Assembly: GCA_963533935.1 (NCBI GenBank)
Contig: CAUSQL010000002.1
Coordinates: 1-64,000 of the forward strand
Length of the DNA stretch: 64,000 bases
DNA from: CAUSKK01 sp963533935
Lineage (GTDB): Bacteria; Pseudomonadota; Gammaproteobacteria; Cardiobacteriales; Cardiobacteriaceae
Reading direction: 5' to 3'
Shown here: positions 8,190-15,055 of the stretch, in pieces
How positions within the stretch are numbered: position 1 is the stretch's first letter
Layout of the letters: each line of letters opens with the position of its first letter
The notes under the pieces: model-generated
Seen by the model: only the letters and a program-made list of their open reading frames with translations
The model's database searches: none
Told to the model about the DNA's origin: nothing
Translations under genes and position numbers: made by a program

Positions 8190-9257
8190 TTATTCCACTT
8201 CCTTTAGGCGATAGAGCACTGGCAGGCCGCTGACCCGGCTTAATTGCGCCGCCAGCCGCTGCGCCGCTCGGCCGTTGTTGCGGCCCCAGTGTTCAAGGGT
8301 GGCCATGGGCACGTCGCGGCTTCCCGCCGGCCCGGCCAGCCACAGCTGCGCGTCCCGGTTCTGCGGGGACGAATCCTTCAGCACGTAGAGGCCGATAAAA
8401 TCCGCCGCCGGCCAGCGCTGCCGTTCTTCCCAGCGGCCGCCGCGCCATTCCTCCCAATAGAAGCAATCGTCGCTGGCACGATAGCCCCAGCGGCGCCGGT
8501 AGATAAAGAAGAAATCGGCCAGCGCTCCGGCCACGAACAGCAGCGCCAATTGCCCACCGTCCAGGGCCACCAGCAGCATGTCGATGGCCAGGGCCGTGCG
8601 CAGAGTCAGCGCCACCGGCGCATCGGTGAAGAAATGGGCCGAATGGCGCGCCGGGCCCCGCGGCGGCGGGGGCGGGTCGGCCGGGGCCTGTCGGTTTAAA
8701 CGCTGTGCCCGCCAGCGGCGGCCCAGGTCGGTCAGGGTGGTTCCCAGCCACACCAGCAGCACCAGGACCGCGCCCATATCCCAGACGGGCACCAGCCGGT
8801 AGGCCTGCGGGTGCAGTAGATGAATGTGAATGGTCTCGTAAACCAGGGCGACGGCCGGGGGTAGGGTAATGAGGAATATGAAGAGCCCCTCACCAATCAG
8901 GCTAAGGGGCGACTGCCACAGCACCACCGGCACGCCCCGCAGGGTCCGCAGGCCGTCCCCCGCCTTCAGCCGCCAGTTCGTCCCGATTTTCGCCAGCGCC
9001 TGGGCGGCCAGGCCGGTAATCAACAGCTGTAAGGCCAGCTCCTTAAAGGGGGTTCCACCGAAGTGCTCCATTAGCCCGAGGGGAAGAAAATATACGAGGG
9101 CTAGCAGCAGCAACAGCCCCAGCTGGTAATCGGTGCTGCCGTTGAGGCCAATGGGCTCGGGGGCCGGGGCCACAAAGGGCACCGGGGTGAGCAGCTCGGG
9201 CCGGGCGGGGCGCGTGGTAACGATGGGATTCATGGCTTTCTCCATGATGGTGTTCAT
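8190..9257 (-). CDS. Array membrane protein 5 (long form)
   Basis: 355 residues from the ATG at 9257 (GGAGAAGCC). A second ATG at 9233 has its own GGAGAAAGCC, so the start signal is duplicated in tandem; the shorter form (MNPIVTTRPARPELLTPVPF) aligns directly with member 3 and may be the original start. About six hydrophobic segments follow, with linker PPPPRGPARHSAHFF, then RRRWGYRASDDCFYWEE, WPAADFIGLYV, LWLAGPAGSRDVPMATLEHW and LSRVSGLPVLYR. It is the nearest relative of member 3. Confidence 0.8.
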   Translation of the reverse strand: MNTIMEKAMNPIVTTRPARPELLTPVPFVAPAPEPIGLNGSTDYQLGLLLLLALVYFLPLGLMEHFGGTPFKELALQLLITGLAAQALAKIGTNWRLKAGDGLRTLRGVPVVLWQSPLSLIGEGLFIFLITLPPAVALVYETIHIHLLHPQAYRLVPVWDMGAVLVLLVWLGTTLTDLGRRWRAQRLNRQAPADPPPPPRGPARHSAHFFTDAPVALTLRTALAIDMLLVALDGGQLALLFVAGALADFFFIYRRRWGYRASDDCFYWEEWRGGRWEERQRWPAADFIGLYVLKDSSPQNRDAQLWLAGPAGSRDVPMATLEHWGRNNGRAAQRLAAQLSRVSGLPVLYRLKEVE

Positions 9258-9312
9258 GGCTTCTCCGTTAATTAGATAGCCAAGAAATGCAGTTTGGCGG
9301 CCAGTTTTAGTT
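9258..9312 (-). promoter_or_regulatory. Conserved 5' leader of array gene 5
   Basis: Minus-strand AACTGGCCGCCAAACTGCAT, then TTGGCTATCTAATTAAC and GGAGAAGCC. It matches the leaders of members 3, 4 and 9 closely enough to be homologous. Confidence 0.5.
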
Positions 9313-9392
9313 AATTACAGACAGCAGGGCGCTTTGTGTGTATGTTTAAAGTCCTTAATTACATACAGCTAAAGCGCCTCTGTTTAGGTAAT
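9313..9392. repeat. Palindromic intergenic element, inverted pair
   Basis: TTACAGACAGCAGGGCGCTT...GTGTATGTTTAAA on the left and TTAATTACATACAGCTAAAGCGCC...TGTTTAGGTAA on the right form one inverted pair between array genes 5 and 6. Confidence 0.8.
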
Positions 9393-9445
9393 CACTATTG
9401 CTCTTTAGAATCTGCTTTCCCCGATATTTTTTAAGTTCCCGGCCG

Positions 9446-10240
9446 TTAGCGGTAAAGGAGAGGCAGACCGCTGGCCGTGGCCAGTTTCTCCGCCAGCCGT
9501 TGGATTTGCCGGTAATTGTCCCAGTACCAGAAATTCAGCTCCACCAGCCGCACGTCTTCGCCCCCCTCTTTGCCCGCCAGCCACAGCTGACCGCCGCGGC
9601 AGAAGCGGCTCCATTGCTCGGTCGCTTCCCAGTAGATGCCGATGAAATTCGCCGCCGGCCACTGCGCGCCGTGCACCCCGCCGCCTAGGTGGGAGTGCCA
9701 TTCATGAAAGAAGCGGTCGTGGGCCGGGTCGTAGCCGCAGCGCTGCCAGCGCCACACCCGCCGTTGCAGGGCCTGGGCGATGAGCAGGCCGAACGCTAGG
9801 ATTACCGGCGACAGGAGAATCAGCAGGTACTTAATCTTGTCGGCGCCGACGGTGCGGATTTGGAACAACAGCCAGAACAGGCCCAGCGTCGGCAGCAGCA
9901 GCATGGTCAATTCCGCCGGACTCTTCAGCTCGCGGGCCAGAGAGTGGCGGAAGTCGCTGCGGGCCCGCCAGGCGCGGGCGCTGGGTTTAATGGCCGCCGC
10001 CTGCTGTAATTGCCGCCGCCGGCGCCAGTGCAGGTAGATGGCGGCCAGGGCGCAAAACACGACGCCGGCGCTGACGGCGAGCCAGTCCACGTAGTCGAGG
10101 CGGTAATGGAGGAAACAGATGATGACCACCGCCGTGCCGAGAGTATTAATGAGAAAGGTACCGTCCAGCGCCTTTTTCGGCGCGGCGGAGAGCTGGTCGG
10201 GGGCGGCAGACCGATTTTCATTGGGGCGATTGGGGTTCAT
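9446..10240 (-). CDS. Array membrane protein 6 (short form)
   Basis: 264 residues from the ATG at 10240, preceded by GGAGCCCC; the open frame extends to 10330 but has no start signal there. N-terminal AAPDQLSAAP replaces the usual LSPVP motif. About four hydrophobic segments are visible, with a divergent linker IKPSARAWRARSDF. The C-terminal domain is typical: WQRCGYDPAHDRFFHEW, WPAANFIGIYWE, LWLAGKEGGEDVRLVELNFW, and KLATASGLPLLYR. The ASGLPLLYR ending is at the extreme C-terminus. Confidence 0.8.
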   Translation of the reverse strand: MNPNRPNENRSAAPDQLSAAPKKALDGTFLINTLGTAVVIICFLHYRLDYVDWLAVSAGVVFCALAAIYLHWRRRRQLQQAAAIKPSARAWRARSDFRHSLARELKSPAELTMLLLPTLGLFWLLFQIRTVGADKIKYLLILLSPVILAFGLLIAQALQRRVWRWQRCGYDPAHDRFFHEWHSHLGGGVHGAQWPAANFIGIYWEATEQWSRFCRGGQLWLAGKEGGEDVRLVELNFWYWDNYRQIQRLAEKLATASGLPLLYR

Positions 10241-10322
10241 GGGGCTCCAGAGATTGGGGGGAAGGGAGAATTTTAGGCTATGGCAGGTGCTTTCTACCCC
10301 AGGCGCTATGGATTTGGGCCGT

Positions 10323-10357
10323 AAATACATACAGTAGAAGCGCCCCTATGTCGGTAA
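10323..10357. repeat. Palindromic element, single half-unit
   Basis: AAATACATACAGTAGAAGCGCC then CCTATGTCGGTAATTA. A single half-unit follows the remnant gene at 10361-10584. Confidence 0.75.
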
Positions 10358-10360
10358 TTA

Positions 10361-10584
10361 TTAGGGCAGCCTCATGTCCCCCTCGGGCAGCTGCAGATGG
10401 AACTCCAGCCGGCCGCCAGCTTCAGGCGTAGGATTTTTTCCCAATCCTCCCGGCTTAGGTTTTGCGCCTTGGCCAAATCTTCCCAGGCCATGGCCGCCAT
10501 CATGGTGAGCGCCTGTTCCTGGGCCGCGGCGCGAATTTCTGGGGCCAGCTGCGCCCTTAGCTCTTCGTAATTTCTTCTTGCCAT
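10361..10584 (-). pseudogene. Broken XRE/HigA-like antitoxin gene
   Basis: The in-frame product (10372-10584) has 70 residues, beginning MARRNYEELRAQLAPEIR and continuing to NLSREDWEKILRLK, which resembles the N-terminal half of HigA-type XRE regulators. After that the frame ends in low-quality sequence. Shifting frame near 10420 gives GGRLEFHLQLPEGDMRLP and a TAA at 10361, which resembles the C-terminal strand segment (GGxLEL...FPDG) of the same proteins. The central DNA-binding part, roughly 25-30 residues, is missing. The best reading is a deletion plus frameshift in a former antitoxin gene. No toxin partner is adjacent. A functional short protein cannot be excluded. Confidence 0.6.
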
Positions 10585-10587
10585 TAA

Positions 10588-11379
10588 TTAGTCCTTGTTT
10601 AGGTTAGGGGCGGACGGCCAACGATAGAGTTGTGGCAACCCGCTGGCCTTGCTTAACTTCGCCGTCAGCCGTTGGGCCTGCCGGTGATTATCCAAGTGCC
10701 AATAATTTAGCGCCGCCAGCCGCACGTCCTGGCCGCCGGCCGGGCCTGCCAGCCACAGTTCCGCGTTGGAAGATACGGCACCGCCGGCGCCCCGTTCCCA
10801 GTAGATGCCGATGAAATCCGCCGCCGGCCAGCGGGCCAGCTCCCGCGCCGGGCCGAGGTAGATGACCGCGGCCACATAGAAATAATCCTGCTCCACCACG
10901 TAGCCGTAGCGCCGCCACCGCCACAGCCGCTGTTGCCAGCCGATATACAGCAGCCAGGCCGCCACCGCCAGCGCCGTCAGCACCGCGGGCAGGCCGACGC
11001 GCCAGGGCAGCGTCAGATAAGCCCAGGCCAGCCACAGCAGCCAGCCGGCGGCGAGCAGGTGCAGCGGCAATGCCAGGTAGTTGCGCAGGTTAAGCACCAC
11101 CCCATGGCGTTCAGCGCTGCGGGGCGGAATGGGCCGGTCGGGAATGGTCGAGGCCGATTCCGGCGGCCGACGGCGGCGCCCGTGCCAGTAATCCCACAGC
11201 ATTAGCAGGAACAGACTGCCGGCGGTGAAGGGGAGCTCAGCCCGCCGTTCCCAGTAGATGGGGGTTATTAAGATGAGAATTAGGGCCAGCAGCCACAGTT
11301 TGAGCGGGTTTCCCGGCAATTCTGGCTTAGGCTCGTAGGGGACGGGGGATAGGCGGCTCGGGTCGGCGGGTCGTTGCAT
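10588..11379 (-). CDS. Array membrane protein 7 (short form)
   Basis: 263 residues; ATG at 11379 with TGGAGAACTCT. The start MQRPADPSRLSPVPY is shared almost exactly with members 8 and 9. About four hydrophobic segments and the linker PIPPRSAERHGVVL precede the C-terminal domain: WRRYGYVVEQDYFYVAA, WPAADFIGIYWE, LWLAGPAGGQDVRLAALNYW and LSKASGLPQLYRW. The GYD motif is GYV here. Its stop lies three bases from the XRE remnant's start. Confidence 0.8.
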   Translation of the reverse strand: MQRPADPSRLSPVPYEPKPELPGNPLKLWLLALILILITPIYWERRAELPFTAGSLFLLMLWDYWHGRRRRPPESASTIPDRPIPPRSAERHGVVLNLRNYLALPLHLLAAGWLLWLAWAYLTLPWRVGLPAVLTALAVAAWLLYIGWQQRLWRWRRYGYVVEQDYFYVAAVIYLGPARELARWPAADFIGIYWERGAGGAVSSNAELWLAGPAGGQDVRLAALNYWHLDNHRQAQRLTAKLSKASGLPQLYRWPSAPNLNKD

Positions 11380-11398
11380 AGAGTTCTCCAGAATTTAG

Positions 11399-11436
11399 TT
11401 AATTACAAACAGTAGAAGCGCCCCTGTGTCGGTAAA
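11399..11436. repeat. Palindromic element, single half-unit
   Basis: TTAATTACAAACAGTAGAAGC then GCCCCTGTGTCGGTAAAT. It abuts the stop codon of member 8. Confidence 0.75.
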
Positions 11437-12300
11437 TCAGCTATTTTCGTCTACCGGCCAGCGGTACAAAAGCGGCAGCCCACTGGCCTCACTTAACTCT
11501 GCCGCCAGCTGCTGGGCCAACTGCCCATTCCTGCGGTACCAGTGGCTTACTTCCCCCAGCAACACATCATTGCCGCCCTCTCGCCCCGCCAGCCACAGGC
11601 GCCAGTGCAGCGGCGGCAGGACGGCGGCCAATTTCTGCCAGCTCAGGCCCGGGCTGCTCGGCAACTGGTCGGCCGCTTCCGGGGGCAGGCCCAGGGTCGC
11701 CAGCAGCGGGCTGCTTTTCTCCAGATAGATGCCAATGAAGTCCGCCGCCGGCCAGCGGGCTGAGGTCTGCGGATTACGGCGCCAATCGCTGCGTTCATGG
11801 TAGAAGCTGTCGCTGGCCGGGTCGTAGCCGCAGCGCCAGCGCAATGGGCCGCGGAGACGAATGCTGCCGATGGCCAGCAGATAGGCGGCGACCGGCAGCG
11901 GCAGCCAGGGGAGCCAGGGGGCCATTTGGAAGGTGGGGGAGCCACGCAGAATGTTAGTTGTAAACAGCCACAGCAGCAGGGCGACGAACAGCACCGGCAG
12001 CAGCGGCAAATCCAGGTAGTTGTTGAAGGAACGGCTAAGGGCGGCGCCCGGGGCAGCGCGGGCCGGCGGCGACTGGAATTTAACCGCCGCCAATTTGCCC
12101 GGGGCGGCCCGCTTGTTCAGCCAGTAGGCTAGCCAGTTCAGTAGAGCCACCAGCGCCAATGCGGCTACGTCGGGAGGTCTCGGGTTAATGACAACCAAGA
12201 TTCCCATCACCAGCACCAGCCAGGCGCCCCGGAGGTTGATGCTGTAGTCAATGGGATAGGGGACGGGGGACAGGCGTGCCGGGTCGGCGGGTCGTTGCAT
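11437..12300 (-). CDS. Array membrane protein 8 (short form)
   Basis: 287 residues; ATG at 12300 with TGGAGAATCCC. N-terminal MQRPADPARLSPVPY, about four hydrophobic segments, linker SPPARAAPGAALSRSF, then WRCGYDPASDSFYHERSDW and WPAADFIGIYLE. Between that strand and LWLAGREGGNDVLLGE there is an insertion of about 25 residues (LATLGLPPEAADQLPSSP region) not found in the other members. It ends LSEASGLPLLYRW. Confidence 0.8.
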   Translation of the reverse strand: MQRPADPARLSPVPYPIDYSINLRGAWLVLVMGILVVINPRPPDVAALALVALLNWLAYWLNKRAAPGKLAAVKFQSPPARAAPGAALSRSFNNYLDLPLLPVLFVALLLWLFTTNILRGSPTFQMAPWLPWLPLPVAAYLLAIGSIRLRGPLRWRCGYDPASDSFYHERSDWRRNPQTSARWPAADFIGIYLEKSSPLLATLGLPPEAADQLPSSPGLSWQKLAAVLPPLHWRLWLAGREGGNDVLLGEVSHWYRRNGQLAQQLAAELSEASGLPLLYRWPVDENS

Positions 12301-12320
12301 GGGATTCTCCAGAATTTAGG

Positions 12321-12436
12321 TTAATTACAAACAGACGGGCGGTTCTTCGCAACTTCGTTGCTCAGGCGCTGCGCGCTTTATATGTTTGTAAATTACGCAT
12401 ATTTACAAACAGGTGAAGCGCCCCTGTGTCGGTAAA
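12321..12436. repeat. Palindromic intergenic element, long-arm variant
   Basis: TTAATTACAAACAGACGGGCGG, then a hairpin cassette (GCAAC-TTC-GTTGC and GCGCTGCGCGC) and TATATGTTTGTAAATT; the opposite arm is ATATTTACAAACAGGTGAAGC...GTGTCGGTAAAT. It separates array genes 8 and 9. Confidence 0.8.
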
Positions 12437-13249
12437 TCAGCTATTTTCGGCGGCCGGCCAACGGTACAGCTGGGGTAGCCCGCTGGCCTTGCTCAATTCC
12501 GCCGTCAGCTGCTGGGCCCGCCGCCGGTTATCCCGGTGCCAATAATGGAGTTCCAACAGGCACAGGTCCGCGGCGCCGGCCCGGCCCGCCAGCCACAGGG
12601 CCGTCGCTAGATTCCGCCCGTTGCCACTGTAGTCGTCCGGCCGCTCTTCCCAGTAAATGCCGACAAAGTCCGCCGCCGGCCAGCGTTCTTCTTCTTTAAA
12701 GGAATTTAGATAGAAGGCGTGGGCGCGCCGGAAGGAATCCGTCGCTCCGTCGTAGCCGAGGCGCGTCCACCGCCACACCTGCGGCTTACTCAATACATAA
12801 ACCATATAGCCGAGCACCAGCGGGTAGAACAGCAGGCCGAAAGTGTAGGTCAGCACGCCGATTTCTTTCCCCCTTTGGAACTGGAGCCAGAAGAGCACGT
12901 ACAACAGGACGGTCAGCGCCAGCCACAGGGGCAATTCCAGGTAATTCTTCACCGACCGGCTGAACGACTGCGTCGGGGCGCGGCGGGCGGGCAGCTGATG
13001 GTTAGGGACGGCGGCGGCGGGCAGCGGCAGCACCGGGCGGCGGGCCCAGTAGCGCCACAGGTAATGCAGGCTGAGAACTATGGCTGGGTAAATTAGCGCT
13101 CCCCAATCGCGCGGCTGGTCTTCCAGATAGACGAGGCCGACGACAACGAACAGGGCGATAATTACGTACTTCAGGGGAATGATTGCGTCCGGCGGGGCGG
13201 GCGGCGGCGGCACCGTGGACAGCAGGGTCGGGTCAGCGGGTCGTTGCAT
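12437..13249 (-). CDS. Array membrane protein 9 (short form)
   Basis: 270 residues; ATG at 13249 with a strong AAGGAG seven bases before it. N-terminal MQRPADPTLLSTVP, about four hydrophobic segments, linker QLPARRAPTQSFSRS, then WTRLGYDGATDSFRRAHAFYL, WPAADFVGIYWE, LWLAGRAGAADLCLLELHYW and LSKASGLPQLYRW. It is the 5'-most gene of the array and is divergent from recJ, so array transcription may begin here, although most members also have their own upstream region. Confidence 0.8.
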   Translation of the reverse strand: MQRPADPTLLSTVPPPPAPPDAIIPLKYVIIALFVVVGLVYLEDQPRDWGALIYPAIVLSLHYLWRYWARRPVLPLPAAAVPNHQLPARRAPTQSFSRSVKNYLELPLWLALTVLLYVLFWLQFQRGKEIGVLTYTFGLLFYPLVLGYMVYVLSKPQVWRWTRLGYDGATDSFRRAHAFYLNSFKEEERWPAADFVGIYWEERPDDYSGNGRNLATALWLAGRAGAADLCLLELHYWHRDNRRRAQQLTAELSKASGLPQLYRWPAAENS

Positions 13250-13309
13250 GGTTTACTCCTTAATTTAACTAGATTTGCTGAGAATGCAGTTCGGCGGCCA
13301 GTTTTAGGT

Positions 13310-13389
13310 TAATTACAAACACAAGGGCGCTTTAGATGTATGTTTAAGGCCGTTAATTACATACAGCTAAAGCGCCCCTCCGTCGGTAA
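13310..13389. repeat. Palindromic intergenic element, inverted pair between divergent genes
   Basis: TTAATTACAAACACAAGGGCGC...GATGTATGTTTAAG and GTTAATTACATACAGCTAAAGC...CCGTCGGTAAA. It sits between divergently transcribed array gene 9 and recJ, where a transcription terminator would not be expected. The preceding 13250-13309 is the conserved array leader. Confidence 0.8.
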
Positions 13390-13415
13390 AATAGCCGCTT
13401 TTACGGGGAAAACCC

Positions 13416-15032
13416 ATGAATCTAACCCTACGGCCGGCGCTGATTAATCCGGCAACCATCAGCGGCAGCCCCTTCATTCGGGCGCTCTTCGCCAGCCGGC
13501 TGACCAGCCCGGACCAGCTGCACCTGCACTGGCAGCGGCTGCTGCCGCCCACGCTGTTGGATATGGAACGGGCCCTGGAACGCATCGAAACGGCCCTCGA
13601 CCGGCGGCAGAGCATCCTCATCTACGGCGACTACGACGTGGACGGCGCCAGCGCCACCGCCCTGCTCTACCAGGTGCTGCGCGGCCTCGGCGCCCGGGTG
13701 GATTACTTCCTGCCCCAGCGCCAACGGGAGGGCTACGGCTTTAACCGCCGCGGCCTGGACAGCCTGCGGCAAAGCTTTCGCCCCGATTTAATCATCACCG
13801 TGGACAACGGCATCAAGAGCCGGGAGGCGGCGGCGCTGCTGCCGCCTTTAAACATCGACCTCATCATCACCGACCACCACCTGGCCGAGGCGGAGCTGCC
13901 GCCGGCGGCGGCGGTCATCAATCCCAACCGCCGGGACGAGCACTTTGCCAGTAAGAACCTGGCCGGGGTCGGCGTGGCCTTCTACTTGGCCTGGGCCCTG
14001 CGCGAACGCCGCGGCGCCGCCTTTAAAGTTAGCGATTTCCTCCATCTGGTGGCTCTTGGCACCCTGGCCGACCTGGTGCCGCTGGATTTTAACAATCGCA
14101 TTCTCGTCAGCTACGGCCTGCGGCAGCTGCGCAGCGGCGTTAATCTCGGCCTGAACGCGCTGATGGAAATTTCCCGGCTGGCACCGAGCCAGCTCAGCTG
14201 CCAGGACATCGCCTTTTCCCTGGCGCCGCGGCTGAATGCGGCCGGCCGACTGGCGCACATGGGCGAGGCGGTGCAGCTGCTGCTGAGCCGAGACTACGGC
14301 CAGGCTCTGACGCTGGCGCGGCGCCTCGACGATTACAACCGGCGGCGCAAGGAGCTGGAAAAGCAAATTCTCGATGAAATTAAGGAACCGGAGGGGCCGC
14401 TGCTCTGCGCCTACGGGCCGCACTGGCCGGAGGGGGTCATCGGCATTGTCGCCGCGCGGCTGAAGAGCGCCTACGGGCGGCCGGCGCTGGTGGCCTGCAA
14501 CAGCCAGGAGGGCTGGATTAAGGGTTCCATGCGCGCGCCGGCGGCGGTGTCGGTGAAGGCGCTGCTGGAGGCGGGGGCGGCGGCGCTGCCCGCAGAGGCG
14601 CTAATCTACGGCGGCCACTGGGGCGCCGGCGGTTTTTCCGTAAGGCAAGAATACTTTGCCCGCTTCTGCGCCGCCCTCACTGAGGCGGTGCCGGACTACG
14701 GGCCGGAGCTGCTCTACCACGACGGGCCCCTGCCGCCGGAGGCCTTTAATCTGGAGACGGTGGACTACTTCAGCGGCCAGGTGTGGGGCAGCGGCTTTCC
14801 CAGCCCGCTGTTCTGCAATGAATTCCTGCTGGGCGATTACAAAAAATTGAGCGGCGGCCATTGCAGCTTCAGCGCCCAACTGCCCGGCGGGCCGCGCCTG
14901 CGCGCCGTGGCCTTCGGCCAAAACTTCAATCCGCTGCCGCCGCGGGCGCTGCTGGCCTTTGAGCTGGCCGATAATCCCTTCCAGGGCCAGCGGCAGCTGC
15001 AACTGCTGGTACGCCACCTTTATAATTCCTGA
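13416..15032 (+). CDS. recJ: Single-stranded-DNA-specific exonuclease RecJ
   Basis: 538 residues, slightly shorter than the usual ~570. It degrades single-stranded DNA 5' to 3' in recombination and mismatch repair. DHH-phosphoesterase motifs are present in order: DYDVDG (72-77), TVDNGI (128-133) and TDHH (152-155), followed by the DHHA1 motif GGHWGAGG (399-406) and a C-terminal OB-like region. The ATG at 13416 has GGGGAAAA just upstream. The MBOAT gene starts 23 bases after its stop, so the genes may be cotranscribed although their functions are unrelated. Confidence 0.95.
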   Translation: MNLTLRPALINPATISGSPFIRALFASRLTSPDQLHLHWQRLLPPTLLDMERALERIETALDRRQSILIYGDYDVDGASATALLYQVLRGLGARVDYFLPQRQREGYGFNRRGLDSLRQSFRPDLIITVDNGIKSREAAALLPPLNIDLIITDHHLAEAELPPAAAVINPNRRDEHFASKNLAGVGVAFYLAWALRERRGAAFKVSDFLHLVALGTLADLVPLDFNNRILVSYGLRQLRSGVNLGLNALMEISRLAPSQLSCQDIAFSLAPRLNAAGRLAHMGEAVQLLLSRDYGQALTLARRLDDYNRRRKELEKQILDEIKEPEGPLLCAYGPHWPEGVIGIVAARLKSAYGRPALVACNSQEGWIKGSMRAPAAVSVKALLEAGAAALPAEALIYGGHWGAGGFSVRQEYFARFCAALTEAVPDYGPELLYHDGPLPPEAFNLETVDYFSGQVWGSGFPSPLFCNEFLLGDYKKLSGGHCSFSAQLPGGPRLRAVAFGQNFNPLPPRALLAFELADNPFQGQRQLQLLVRHLYNS

Positions 15033-15055
15033 CTTCCCGACTTTACCCTGCGCCC

